NCBI RefSeq assembly: GCF_900116365.1
Contig: NZ_FPAG01000003.1
Location: 323,190 to 387,189, forward strand
Reading direction: 5' to 3'
DNA: 64,000 nt
Source: Zhouia amylolytica
Lineage (GTDB): Bacteria; Bacteroidota; Bacteroidia; Flavobacteriales; Flavobacteriaceae
The position numbers and the translations under genes are program-made. Shown in pieces: positions 1 through 8,145 of the stretch. Below the pieces are notes generated by a model. The model made no database searches. It worked only from the letters and a program-made list of their open reading frames with translations, and was not told where the DNA came from. Positions within the stretch are counted from its first letter, which is position 1; the number at the start of each line of letters is the position of its first letter.

Positions 1-4
1 GAGT

Positions 5-159
5 ACGAGCATGGATGCTCGCACCAGCAGAGAATTTATTTCAGAATCTTATGATGTTTGTTACCCCGCTCCGTATTCTTGACTTAGCGGAACAAACCTC
101 CTGGTTCGTGCTATAAAAAAGCTAAAGGTAAGAGCAAGGATGCTCGCAGCAGCAGAAGG
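5..159. repeat. Two copies of a short hairpin-bearing repeat
   Basis: Positions 5-33 and 131-159 share the pattern gagca(t/a)ggatgctcgca(c/g)cagcag. Each copy contains a small palindrome, gagca/tgctc. The 232 bases before the first gene hold no supportable ORF, only these two copies separated by about 100 bases. Such pairs often belong to interspersed intergenic repeat families, but the family cannot be established from one window. Confidence 0.4.
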
Positions 160-232
160 TCTTAAATCAAAATAAAATAATAATTAATGAATGAGTTTGG
201 TTGAATAATTACGAGCTTTCTGTGCGTAAGAC

Positions 233-976
233 TTATTCATTTAATAAAAGATCACAAAACCAAAATCCATATTGGAATGGTTTTGTGTCTTGCGCTTCTT
301 GATAGCAATTATCATTTTTATCTTTAGCCGGTTCGTATTTTTTGTAGACGACTTCTCCTTTTTTAAAAGGGATAGGGGTTTTGAAAATGGGACCATCGAA
401 AACGAAGGTATGAAATTCACCATTTTCCCCACAAGGATCTACATTATCTGGAAGGTCTGCAATAAAGCTTTCATCAATAATTCTTCCTGCAAAACTTTTA
501 TCTAAATATTTTTCATTTACACAAACAACAATGGCTTTAAAGCCCATTGTTAAAAAATCCTGTATAAGTGTTTTCGTAGGAACATTCCACAAGGGAAAAA
601 TAGCATTGAACCCGTTAGATTCTAATTTTTCTTCTCTGTAAGCTCTTAAATCCTCCAGAAAGATGTCACCAAAAATAGAGGTTTCATTACCCTCCTCCTT
701 CAGTTCAGTCATGGTTTCCGTCATGATTTTTTCATACACAGACATTGAAGGCATTTCTGGGAGTAAAATTTTTTTTAATGGTATTCCAATACTTTTAGCT
801 TGTAATTCAACTAAATCTTGGTGTACCCCATGCATGGAAACTCTGTTAAAAGCAGAATTAATACTGGTGAGTAAGCAAGAAACTTCATGTTCATTTTGTT
901 GAAGAACTTTGTAAAGTGCCATAGCGGAATCTTTTCCGCTACTCCAGTTGAAAATGGCTTTAGTTTTCTCAGGCAT
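233..976 (-). CDS. Dph6-like ATP pyrophosphatase (adenine nucleotide alpha hydrolase family)
   Basis: This is a 247-residue cytosolic protein with an N-terminal PP-loop motif SSGKDS (residues 12-17), the ATP-binding signature of ATP pyrophosphatases. The mid-protein segment around TSIFGDIFLEDLR matches the diphthine-ammonia ligase family (Diphthami_syn_2). In archaea and eukaryotes this family amidates diphthine on EF2. Bacteria lack diphthamide, so the bacterial substrate is unknown; a link to cofactor scavenging is only a suggestion in the field. Length is normal for the family. It stands alone, divergent from the downstream PPIase gene, with the short repeats behind it. Family assignment is firm; the reaction is not. 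Confidence 0.8.
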   Translation of the reverse strand: MPEKTKAIFNWSSGKDSAMALYKVLQQNEHEVSCLLTSINSAFNRVSMHGVHQDLVELQAKSIGIPLKKILLPEMPSMSVYEKIMTETMTELKEEGNETSIFGDIFLEDLRAYREEKLESNGFNAIFPLWNVPTKTLIQDFLTMGFKAIVVCVNEKYLDKSFAGRIIDESFIADLPDNVDPCGENGEFHTFVFDGPIFKTPIPFKKGEVVYKKYEPAKDKNDNCYQEAQDTKPFQYGFWFCDLLLNE

Positions 977-1056
977 GATTGAATTTTTAAAGCTGTAAAG
1001 ATGCTAATTTTAGATTCAAAAAAGCCTTATTTTAAGGAAAAAAGGTAGTTAAGTAT

Positions 1057-1064
1057 TATCTTTG
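1057..1064 (+). promoter_or_regulatory. Bacteroidota -7 element (TATCTTTG)
   Basis: TATCTTTG matches the TAnnTTTG consensus recognised by the Bacteroidota primary sigma factor and lies 23 bases before the PPIase start codon. No clear -33 TTG element is visible at the usual spacing, so this is a partial match. Confidence 0.45.
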
Positions 1065-1087
1065 CTTCACAATTAAAAAGATATATC

Positions 1088-2020
1088 ATGCAAGACGGAA
1101 TTTACGCGAAGTTTAACACCTCAAAAGGTGAAATTCTTGTAAAACTTACTCACGATAAAACTCCTGGGACAGTTGGTAATTTTGTTGCCCTGGCTGAAGG
1201 AAATATGGAAAACGATGCAAAGCCTCAGGGGAACCCTTATTATGATGGATTAAAATTTCACAGAGTTATAGCAGATTTTATGATTCAAGGGGGGTGCCCA
1301 CAAGGAAGTGGATTTGGAGGACCCGGTTATCAGTTTGATGATGAATTTCACCCGGAACTTACCCACAACCGAGCAGGGGTATTATCAATGGCAAATAGCG
1401 GACCAGGTAGTAATGGGAGTCAGTTTTTCATAACCCATGTGGAAACACCTTGGTTAGATGGTAAACATACAGTATTTGGATTTGTTGAAAGTGGTCAGGA
1501 TATTGTAGACGCTATCGCTCAAGGTGATTTGATCGAGACTTTGGAAATTATCAGAGTAGGAGATGAAGCTGAAAACTGGAATGCTATTGAGGCATTCAGA
1601 ACTTTTGAAGGGGAGCGCGAAAAGCGTATCGCCGCAGAAAAGGCCCAAAAAGAGGAAGAACTTGAAAAAGTTTCAGCCGGATTCGATAAAACAGCTAGTG
1701 GTTTACGCTATAAAATTATAGAAAAAGGAAATGGTCCTAAAGCAGAAAAAGGGCAAACTGTTTCTGTACACTATGAAGGAGCGTTAACTAACGGACAAGT
1801 ATTTGATTCTTCATTTAAAAGAAAACAGCCTATTGACTTTACCCTGGGTGTAGGACAAGTTATTCCTGGTTGGGATGAGGGTATTGGATTATTGAATGTG
1901 GGAGATAAAGCACGTTTTGTAATTCCATCTGAACTGGCTTACGGTAGTCGAGGTGCAGGAGGGGTAATTCCTCCAGACGCTGTATTGGTTTTTGATGTTA
2001 AACTCGTTGATGCCAAGTAA
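1088..2020 (+). CDS. Dual-family immunophilin: cyclophilin-FKBP fusion peptidyl-prolyl isomerase
   Basis: This 310-residue protein joins two unrelated proline isomerases. Residues about 1-155 are a cyclophilin domain (FHRVIADFMIQGG, GSQFFITHVETPWLDGKHTV). A charged linker of about 40 residues (REKRIAAEKAQKEEELEKV, likely helical) leads to an FKBP domain at about 205-310 (VHYEGALTNGQVFDSSF, VIPGWDEGIGLL, LAYGSRGAGGVIPPDA). The order matches the CFBP arrangement known from flavobacteria and some spirochaetes. No signal peptide is visible, so it probably folds cytosolic proteins. The gene is monocistronic, with its own -7 element and terminator. Confidence in both domains is high. Confidence 0.93.
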   Translation: MQDGIYAKFNTSKGEILVKLTHDKTPGTVGNFVALAEGNMENDAKPQGNPYYDGLKFHRVIADFMIQGGCPQGSGFGGPGYQFDDEFHPELTHNRAGVLSMANSGPGSNGSQFFITHVETPWLDGKHTVFGFVESGQDIVDAIAQGDLIETLEIIRVGDEAENWNAIEAFRTFEGEREKRIAAEKAQKEEELEKVSAGFDKTASGLRYKIIEKGNGPKAEKGQTVSVHYEGALTNGQVFDSSFKRKQPIDFTLGVGQVIPGWDEGIGLLNVGDKARFVIPSELAYGSRGAGGVIPPDAVLVFDVKLVDAK

Positions 2021-2056
2021 GTTAAAACTTTTGTAAGAACCATATAATTTTACCAA

Positions 2057-2086
2057 AAACGCTCCTGCTTCAGGGGCGTTTTTTTT
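2057..2086 (+). terminator. Rho-independent terminator after the cyclophilin-FKBP gene
   Basis: The stem AACGCTCCTG/CAGGGGCGTT with one G-T wobble and a 3-nt loop is followed by a run of T. It ends only about 10 bases before the next start codon. Confidence 0.85.
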
Positions 2087-2096
2087 ATCTTTGAGT

Positions 2097-2642
2097 ATGA
2101 CAACAGCAGCACAACTAGAATTATTAAAATATCCGATTGGTAAATACAATCGTCCATCGACTATTTCAGAAACAAAATTGGCGGAATGGATAGGGGATAT
2201 AGAGGCCTTACCTTCGAAACTCAACAACTTAGTGTCGGATTTTACAGAACAGCAATTAGATACTCCCTATAGAGTAGACGGTTGGACCGTTAGGCAGGTT
2301 GTTCATCATTTAGTAGACAGTCATGTTAATAGTTATGTGAGGTATAAATGGACACTTACAGAGGACAAACCAACCATTAAGGCCTATCATGAAGATCGTT
2401 GGGCAGAACTCGATGATTATAAAGCTCCTATAGATACTTCCCTCCAAATGCTGGAAGCTCTACATAAGCGTTGGGTATATCTCTTAAAAAGGCTGACTAA
2501 GGAGGATTTGTCCAGAACTTTTATACATCCAGAACATAATACTGAAATTTCACTTGCAGTGTTGACCAGTATCTATTCCTGGCACTGCAGGCATCACTTC
2601 GCACACATTGAGCATTTAGCTAAGCGAAAGGGATGGATTTGA
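2097..2642 (+). CDS. YfiT/BstA-type DinB-superfamily metal-dependent hydrolase/transferase
   Basis: This 181-residue four-helix-bundle protein belongs to the YfiT branch of the DinB superfamily. That is shown by YPIGKYNRP near the N terminus, the motif HHLVDSH (residues 70-76), and WHCRHHFAHI near the C terminus, which supply the conserved His ligands of the metal site. Relatives include bacillithiol S-transferases; bacteroidetes members are usually annotated as putative metal-dependent hydrolases and their thiol substrate is not settled. I prefer the ATG at 2097; a TTG two codons upstream is possible but overlaps the tail of the preceding terminator region. It probably acts in the cytosol in thiol or xenobiotic detoxification. 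Confidence 0.8.
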   Translation: MTTAAQLELLKYPIGKYNRPSTISETKLAEWIGDIEALPSKLNNLVSDFTEQQLDTPYRVDGWTVRQVVHHLVDSHVNSYVRYKWTLTEDKPTIKAYHEDRWAELDDYKAPIDTSLQMLEALHKRWVYLLKRLTKEDLSRTFIHPEHNTEISLAVLTSIYSWHCRHHFAHIEHLAKRKGWI

Positions 2643-2724
2643 TAAATAAATGCCAGCCAGGGCTTGCTGATGGAAAAGGATAGGATGGTATAATTACAAC
2701 AAGCCAAGCTTGACATTTATTTAT
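2642..2724. repeat. 28-bp imperfect inverted repeat between convergent genes
   Basis: The arms at 2642-2669 and 2697-2724 match at 22 of 28 positions with a 27-nt loop. The perfect outer part is ATAAATAAATG/CATTTATTTAT. It starts at the last base of the yfiT-like stop codon and ends just before the peroxiredoxin stop, so it probably acts as a bidirectional terminator. It could also be a small mobile palindrome. Confidence 0.6.
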
Positions 2725-2739
2725 AATATTTTTCTCAAA

Positions 2740-3381
2740 TTAATCCAGATTCGGTTGTGGTGTAAGACGTAAATAAGGTCTTATTTCTTTAAACCCTTTA
2801 GTGAATAATTTTTCTGCCTCTTCGTTTGAAACGGCAGGACTAATTACAACTTCTTCACCATGCTTCCAATTTGCAGGTGTAGCTACTTTTTGATATGCTG
2901 TAAGTTGCAAGGAATCAATTACCCGTAATAACTCTTCAAAGTTTCTACCTGTGGAAGCAGGATAAGTAATTATGAGTTTAATGCTTTTATCGGGCCCGAT
3001 TACATAGACAGATCGTACTGTAAGCGTCTCATCTGCATTTGGGTGAATCATATCATAAAGGCTCGAAACCTTACGATCTTCATCGGCTATAATCGGAAAA
3101 TTTACCGTAGTATTCTGGGTTTCGTTGATATCATTAACCCATCCTTTGTGAGACTCTATTCCGTCCACACTAAGGGCTAATACTTTTGTATTTCTTTTGG
3201 CGAACTCGTCTTTATATTTGGCAACGGCGCCCAGTTCGGTGGTGCAGACTGGAGTGTAATCTGCAGGATGAGAGAACAGGACTCCCCATCTGTCACCTAG
3301 ATAATCGTAAAAATTAATTTCACCTTCTGTGGTTTGTGCTGTAAAGTTTGGGGCTTTGTCTCCAAGTCTTAATGTAGCCAT
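2740..3381 (-). CDS. 1-Cys peroxiredoxin (Prx6 family)
   Basis: This 213-residue protein reduces hydrogen peroxide and alkyl hydroperoxides using a single peroxidatic cysteine. The active-site segment HPADYTPVCTTELG carries C46 with the P-x-x-x-T/S-x-x-C arrangement of peroxiredoxins. The longer C-terminal region (EEAEKLFTKGFKEIRPYLR) is typical of the Prx6 subgroup and distinguishes it from AhpC. No second resolving cysteine is evident. There is no signal peptide, so it is cytosolic. It lies in the same orientation as the thioredoxin-like gene upstream (135 bases away), giving a small redox cluster. Confidence 0.92.
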   Translation of the reverse strand: MATLRLGDKAPNFTAQTTEGEINFYDYLGDRWGVLFSHPADYTPVCTTELGAVAKYKDEFAKRNTKVLALSVDGIESHKGWVNDINETQNTTVNFPIIADEDRKVSSLYDMIHPNADETLTVRSVYVIGPDKSIKLIITYPASTGRNFEELLRVIDSLQLTAYQKVATPANWKHGEEVVISPAVSNEEAEKLFTKGFKEIRPYLRLTPQPNLD

Positions 3382-3515
3382 GATCTTATTTTTTAGATTC
3401 TCTATTTACTCTACAAAATTAGTAGATTAATGAAATAAATCACTTTAATCTTAAAATAATTTCATGTTAATTTTATGCTAATAGCTGTAAATGGACTGTT
3501 AATCAGTGATTAACA

Positions 3516-4073
3516 TTATTTTTTCCATTTGATATTACAGCCGATGCTGGGTTTTTGGTCTATTTTAAGAGGGATTCCAGTGAGTAAGCTGTTAATGGCA
3601 GTTCTCAAATCTTTACCCGTAACGGGTAAATCGTTTTGAGGTCTGGAGCTGTCTAATTGCCCTCGGTATATTAATTCCATACGATCATTAAAAACATAAA
3701 AATCGGGGGTACAGGCAGCATCAAAGGCTTTGGCAACTTCTTGACTTTCATCGTACAGGTACGGGAAAATGAAATCTTGTTCTTTAGCATTCTCTTTCAT
3801 TTTATCCGGTGCATCATCAGGGTAATTTTCTACATCATTACTAGATATTGCAATGAACTTAATACCGACAGGAGTATATTGTTTAGCCATACGCGATATT
3901 TCTTTGTTCACATGCTTGACAAAAGGACAATGATTGCATATAAACATTACTACGGTACCTTTATCGCCTTTTAACTCATCGAGTGAGTACATATTTTCAG
4001 ATACGGTATCATAAAGTGTAAAATGGGGCGCTTTGGTGCCCAATGGTAACATATTACTTTCGGTATTAGCCAT
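3516..4073 (-). CDS. Thioredoxin-fold redoxin with CNHC motif
   Basis: This 185-residue AhpC/TSA-redoxin fold protein has the active site FICNHCPFVKHV (C46, C49). The CNHC variant followed by PFVKH is characteristic of a conserved group of bacterial thioredoxin-like proteins often labelled thiol-disulfide isomerase. There is no signal peptide, so it probably acts in the cytosol. The exact partner is unknown. It precedes the 1-Cys peroxiredoxin on the same strand and could supply electrons to it, but this is inferred from position only. Confidence 0.8.
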   Translation of the reverse strand: MANTESNMLPLGTKAPHFTLYDTVSENMYSLDELKGDKGTVVMFICNHCPFVKHVNKEISRMAKQYTPVGIKFIAISSNDVENYPDDAPDKMKENAKEQDFIFPYLYDESQEVAKAFDAACTPDFYVFNDRMELIYRGQLDSSRPQNDLPVTGKDLRTAINSLLTGIPLKIDQKPSIGCNIKWKK

Positions 4074-4198
4074 AGAAGTTTGTATTTAAATGAAACTACA
4101 AAATATAAAAATCTCTTGAAATTTCAACATATACTTTAAACGAATAAATTTTGATGCTACATCCTTAAGTCGTAAATTAAGGTAAAAAATAAAAGGTC

Positions 4199-4501
4199 AT
4201 GGAAAGGTCATACGAAACACTCTCTGAAGCTATAAATTCACTGAAGGCAGATGGTTATGTTGAAGATTTTAACTTATGCGATGCGGGGGTAGAGAACAAG
4301 CATAAAAAAACTATTCATAACTCAGATGAATTAAAAGTAGTTGCTTTTTATCGATTTGAAGGTCAAACCAATCCGGATGACAGTTCTGTACTTTATGTCA
4401 TAGAAACGACTTCAGGTGAAAAAGGCTTGTTAATAGATGCCTATGGGATGTACTCAGGAAATGTATCCCAAGACATGATTGATAAGTTAAGAATGCGCTG
4501 A
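4199..4501 (+). CDS. Conserved small Bacteroidota protein, function unknown
   Basis: This is a 100-residue acidic soluble protein. The visible pattern is an N-terminal helix (MERSYETLSEAINSLKADGY) followed by a beta-rich middle (VVAFYRFEGQTNPDDSSVLY) and a short C-terminal helix. Homologues in this phylum are sometimes labelled phosphoribosylpyrophosphate synthetase, but the protein has no PRPP-binding loop and is far too short for that enzyme, so I do not use the name. It is followed by its own terminator. Confidence 0.65.
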   Translation: MERSYETLSEAINSLKADGYVEDFNLCDAGVENKHKKTIHNSDELKVVAFYRFEGQTNPDDSSVLYVIETTSGEKGLLIDAYGMYSGNVSQDMIDKLRMR

Positions 4502-4597
4502 TATTTCTTTTAAACCTTTCAGGTACTTGACTAGTTTAATGCGTTGAGAATTTTTCCATGTCCAACAGGTTGTTTTAAGAACTCAAAAGACACCATA

Positions 4598-4628
4598 AAA
4601 TCGCACTTGTAAAGGTGCGATTTTTTTG
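4598..4628 (+). terminator. Rho-independent terminator
   Basis: The perfect 7-bp stem ATCGCAC/GTGCGAT, with flanking A-T pairs and a T7 run, lies about 100 bases after the small conserved gene. Confidence 0.8.
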
Positions 4629-4690
4629 TTTTATATCCTCTGGGTAATAGTTAATGGCTAGTAGATGGGATACTTTATGATAAAGATACA

Positions 4691-4756
4691 ATAGGAATAA
4701 TATAGGGAAAATATGGGGATAACATGGGGATAATATGGGGATAACTTAGGGATTTC
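4691..4756. repeat. 11-bp tandem repeat, six units
   Basis: Six head-to-tail 11-mers: ataggaataat, atagggaaaat, atggggataac, atggggataat, atggggataac, ttagggatttc. The three central units differ at one base only; the outer units are degenerate. It lies in the 510-base stretch 4502-5011, which otherwise holds only a terminator and AT-rich sequence with no supportable gene. One unit is close to one helical turn, so the G-runs all face the same side of the DNA. Confidence 0.85.
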
Positions 4757-5011
4757 TATGGAGGAAGCATATTTTTAGTATATCTTTAATATGGATAAAG
4801 GTTAACTTTAAGACTACAGATTTGAACAGGGAACACTAAATTTTCTTGTAATTCTCTTTTTAGATTTTTTTGGACTTTTAAAGTTCTTCTAATATTTCAG
4901 ATGTAGATAATTTACAACGGTTTTCTTTACTTTATTACATTGTGTATATTTGAGTTTCGTCGGGCTAAATACGGCTAATGGCTATTTATATGTATTTGCT
5001 ATAACAATGAT

Positions 5012-5581
5012 TTGCTATTATTTAAATCCACAAAAAAATTGAATTCTAAATATCTTTTTACCTCAGAACGATTAGGCTTCCGCAATTGGAATGACAATGA
5101 CCTCGAGGAATTTGCAAAAATTAATGCTGATCAGGAAGTCATGGAGCACTTCCCAAAACAACTTACGGTAACAGAAACTTTCGATTTTATCCAGCGACTC
5201 AAAAGGCATTATGACACGCATGGTTACAATTACTTCGCAACGGAACTTTTGGGTACTGGCGAGCTTATAGGTTTTATTGGTTTAGCTTATCAAACGTATG
5301 AGTCAGTTTATACTCCTTCAGTGGATATTGGTTGGAGGCTTAAAAAAGATGCCTGGGGATATGGATATGCTACTGAGGGCGCTAAAAAATGCCTGGATCT
5401 GGCATTTAATGAATTAAATATCGATTCTCTAATTTCTACATGCACCGAGAAGAATATGAGATCAGAAAATGTTATGAAAAAAATCGGGATGAAGAGAGAA
5501 GGTCTATTTAGTCACCCGAATCTGAAAGCATACCCGGCTTATGAAAAATGTATTTGTTATCGTATAAGAAAGGATTATTAA
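5012..5581 (+). CDS. GNAT N-acetyltransferase (RimJ/RimL type)
   Basis: This 189-residue GNAT-fold protein has the family entry SERLGFRNWNDNDLEEF and the acetyl-CoA binding loop region WGYGYATEGAKKCLDLAF, then NMRSENVMKKIGMKREG. These features place it in the Acetyltransf_3 group that includes ribosomal-protein and small-molecule acetylating enzymes; the substrate is unknown. The start is TTG at 5012: the frame is closed by a stop at 4976 and no ATG or GTG occurs in between, while the nearby ATG at 5007 is out of frame. Monocistronic. Confidence 0.8.
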   Translation: MLLFKSTKKLNSKYLFTSERLGFRNWNDNDLEEFAKINADQEVMEHFPKQLTVTETFDFIQRLKRHYDTHGYNYFATELLGTGELIGFIGLAYQTYESVYTPSVDIGWRLKKDAWGYGYATEGAKKCLDLAFNELNIDSLISTCTEKNMRSENVMKKIGMKREGLFSHPNLKAYPAYEKCICYRIRKDY

Positions 5582-5815
5582 GTGAGGTGGAAAGCAAAGA
5601 TTTGGCTTCCCGATACTCTTCTTTGAATTACGATACAATATTAATTTATATTGGTCCGAAAGAATCGTAGGTTTTCATTAAGGTGTTAACTATGGGTGCT
5701 TTTTTTGAGGTATTTTCTTATAAAATTACTATATTAGAAGAAAGGATTTGCTTTTGTCTATGACTTAATTTAGCTACTTTTTAATTGTCAGTAGCGTTAT
5801 GAATCTATTAAAATT

Positions 5816-6094
5816 ATGAGTTTTGGAGCCGGCCACATACAAGATATGATCAATCGAATGAAGCAGAATCGATCGCTTCGCCCTTCTGCCCGTGCTAAAT
5901 TTAAGGATTATAACAGAGCTGTTATTTATGGCGATGGTGAAACCCAGCTGCAGTTTAAAACGGTATCCAGGGAAAAACTTATTCAAATAAAAAAGAATAT
6001 TCAGCAACGTGCCAGGATCGATCGACGTCGTGAACTTATAGTATATGGTTTGATTCTGGGAATCATCATTTTTTTACTTTTTCTTTGGTGGTAG
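5816..6094 (+). CDS. Small basic tail-anchored protein, function unknown
   Basis: This 92-residue protein has a soluble basic N-terminal part (many Arg/Lys, for example MKQNRSLRPSARAKF) and a single C-terminal hydrophobic segment at about residues 74-92 (VYGLILGIIIFLLFLWW). It is predicted to be tail-anchored in the inner membrane with the bulk in the cytosol. I recall near-identical openings (MSFGAGHIQDM) in other flavobacteria, so it is probably real and conserved, but no function is known to me. Confidence 0.65.
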   Translation: MSFGAGHIQDMINRMKQNRSLRPSARAKFKDYNRAVIYGDGETQLQFKTVSREKLIQIKKNIQQRARIDRRRELIVYGLILGIIIFLLFLWW

Positions 6095-6157
6095 TTTTCT
6101 TTTTAAAATGATTTAGATTAGGGCATTGTTTTTGATGCATACGCGGAAACGTTATTC

Positions 6158-6700
6158 ATGAGATTTTTCGGATTGCTTCTGGTTTTTTTGACGGCCTCCT
6201 CCTGTATTCCCTATAGTTTTGCTCCTAAAATAGAAAGCTATAAAGTTCTCAGGGCTGATAAAATTAAAAGAAATATTAGTCCCCATCATGTATTTGCTTT
6301 TAAAGATACAAAGGAGGCTAATGCGTTTTATGATTTTTTATATATGAAATACCCTGATCACGATGGTCCTGTAAATCAAAATATAGAGGTTACCATCGCA
6401 GGAAGGATGTATTATATGTCGTTTTATGAATGTGAACGAAGTACAAATACCGTAAATATTTTACCCATGGCGCTCGATGGCGTCTTGGCCTCTAAAGATA
6501 TGGATCCGGTTTTAGAAGAACACCATACTTCCAGATTTGGGAATTGGTATATTTTGATAACCATAGAGGATTTAGGTTTTAAAGATGGTCTTCAACCAAA
6601 TTATATCCACCAGCAGAAAATTGTGAGCTTCCTTAATAGTTTACGCCAATTGTATTATGCTACAGATAATTATAAAGAGTTACTTTTTAAAAGTAAGTAA
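6158..6700 (+). CDS. Lipoprotein of unknown function
   Basis: This 180-residue protein begins with a lipoprotein signal peptide (FGLLLVFLTASSC, lipid-modified C16), so it should be anchored in the envelope. The mature part has no motif I recognise; it is mixed alpha/beta with several aromatic residues and no repeats. It follows the tail-anchored gene by 63 bases on the same strand and may be co-transcribed. Confidence 0.6.
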   Translation: MRFFGLLLVFLTASSCIPYSFAPKIESYKVLRADKIKRNISPHHVFAFKDTKEANAFYDFLYMKYPDHDGPVNQNIEVTIAGRMYYMSFYECERSTNTVNILPMALDGVLASKDMDPVLEEHHTSRFGNWYILITIEDLGFKDGLQPNYIHQQKIVSFLNSLRQLYYATDNYKELLFKSK

Positions 6701-6834
6701 TTCATCGTGAATTTTCGTCGGGTCATTCTGTTTTATTTTTCGGAGCCTATTGATTAATTAACTTTAATAGAAGTGGATTATACGGGCTGTAATGATTTTA
6801 AAATTGAATCTATTACCGTTTTAAATAAATTATT

Positions 6835-8115
6835 ATGATCAGGTTGATTTGGCTTTTCATTTTGACGAATAGTTTTCTTCTTGGAGGTGTATTATACGCT
6901 CAGCCTACAGTGAGGGCCAATAATGAAAAAACAACTGTAAAGAGTTTACCTGATTTATTGACCTTAAAGCATGGTGAGCCTGTAAACAGTCCTGAAGTTT
7001 GGGAACGATTAAAGCGTCCTGAGTTACTGCACCTTTTTAAAAATGAGGTTTATGGAATGGTTCCAGATGGTGATCCCATTCCTTCATCTATAGAAGTAAT
7101 AGAAGAATCAGATGCTGCTTTTAATAATAAAGCGCATCGTATACAGTTTGCTCTCGATTTTAAAAAGGGGCATCGTAATTTAAGAGTACACATTTTATTA
7201 TATCTTCCAAAGGATGTTTTAAACCCGCCTGTATTTTTAGGTTATAATTTTTACGGAAATCATACGGTGGTTCACGATAATAATGTCTTAGTTTCAGATT
7301 CCTGGGTTCGAATTAACGAAACTTTAGACGTATACAACCACAAAGCCGATCAAAAATCAAGAGGGAAACGGAGTTATCGATGGCCCGTAGATAAAATACT
7401 TCAGGAAGGTTTTGGTATTGCCACGGTATATTATGGAGATATAGATCCTGATCGAAATGATTTTACAGATGGAATTCATCCATTTTTCTATAAAGAAGGA
7501 CAGGATGAGCCGGGTTTGAATGAATGGGGCTCGTTGACTGCCTGGGCGTGGGGTTTGTCGCGAATTTTAGATTGTTTAAAGGGGTATGAGGCTACAGCAG
7601 ACTCAAAGTATATACTTTTTGGTCATTCCAGATTAGGGAAAACGGTATTGTGGGCAAGTGCTTTAGACCAACGATTTGATATGGTTATCGCTAATAATTC
7701 AGGATGTGGTGGTGCAGCTTTGTTTAGAAGAAAAAACGGAGAAACCATTCAACTCATAAATAATCGGTTTCCTCATTGGTTTAGTAAAAGCTTTAAAAAA
7801 TATAATGACAAGGAGACGATGTTACCGCTTGATCAGCATATGCTAATAGCTTTAAATGCCCCAAGACCTGTATATATAGCCAGTGCAATTAAGGATAAGT
7901 GGGCAGACCCGGAAGGGGAGTATTTATCAGCCTATTACGCAAGTCCTGTTTATGAACTCTACAATAAAAGAGGGTTGTCGGATAGGAATTTTCCGGATGT
8001 AAATAAGCCCATCCATCAAACCATTGGATATCATGTTCGAAGTGGGAAGCACGATGTAACAGTTTATGATTGGAAGCAATTTATGATATTTGCAAAAGGA
8101 CATTTAAACGATTAA
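6835..8115 (+). CDS. CE15-like secreted esterase (glucuronoyl esterase family)
   Basis: This 426-residue protein has a signal peptide ending at LYAQP and an alpha/beta-hydrolase fold. The nucleophile elbow GHSRLGK places the catalytic serine at S265, and the C-terminal GKHDVTVYDW supplies H406. The segment NNSGCGGAALFRR (287-299) and the His context match carbohydrate esterase family 15, whose members cleave glucuronate esters linking lignin or other partners to polysaccharide. Fungal members have a catalytic Glu just before SG(S/C)GG; here it is N288. The acid may instead come from D354, D358 or E360 in the KDKWADPEGEY segment. It stands alone, not in a clear polysaccharide locus. Confidence 0.75.
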   Translation: MIRLIWLFILTNSFLLGGVLYAQPTVRANNEKTTVKSLPDLLTLKHGEPVNSPEVWERLKRPELLHLFKNEVYGMVPDGDPIPSSIEVIEESDAAFNNKAHRIQFALDFKKGHRNLRVHILLYLPKDVLNPPVFLGYNFYGNHTVVHDNNVLVSDSWVRINETLDVYNHKADQKSRGKRSYRWPVDKILQEGFGIATVYYGDIDPDRNDFTDGIHPFFYKEGQDEPGLNEWGSLTAWAWGLSRILDCLKGYEATADSKYILFGHSRLGKTVLWASALDQRFDMVIANNSGCGGAALFRRKNGETIQLINNRFPHWFSKSFKKYNDKETMLPLDQHMLIALNAPRPVYIASAIKDKWADPEGEYLSAYYASPVYELYNKRGLSDRNFPDVNKPIHQTIGYHVRSGKHDVTVYDWKQFMIFAKGHLND

Positions 8116-8145
8116 GCAGCGATTGCGGTAGTCGTACTGATTATT

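Noticed and set aside
4199-4501. Phosphoribosylpyrophosphate synthetase
   Set aside because: The 100-residue protein lacks a PRPP or ATP site and is about a third of the required length.
4691-4756. CRISPR-like array
   Set aside because: Units are 11 bases with no spacers and no cas genes nearby, so it is a plain tandem repeat.
5007-5042. ATG at 5007 as the start of the GNAT gene
   Set aside because: It is out of frame and reaches a stop after eleven codons; the in-frame TTG at 5012 is the best start.
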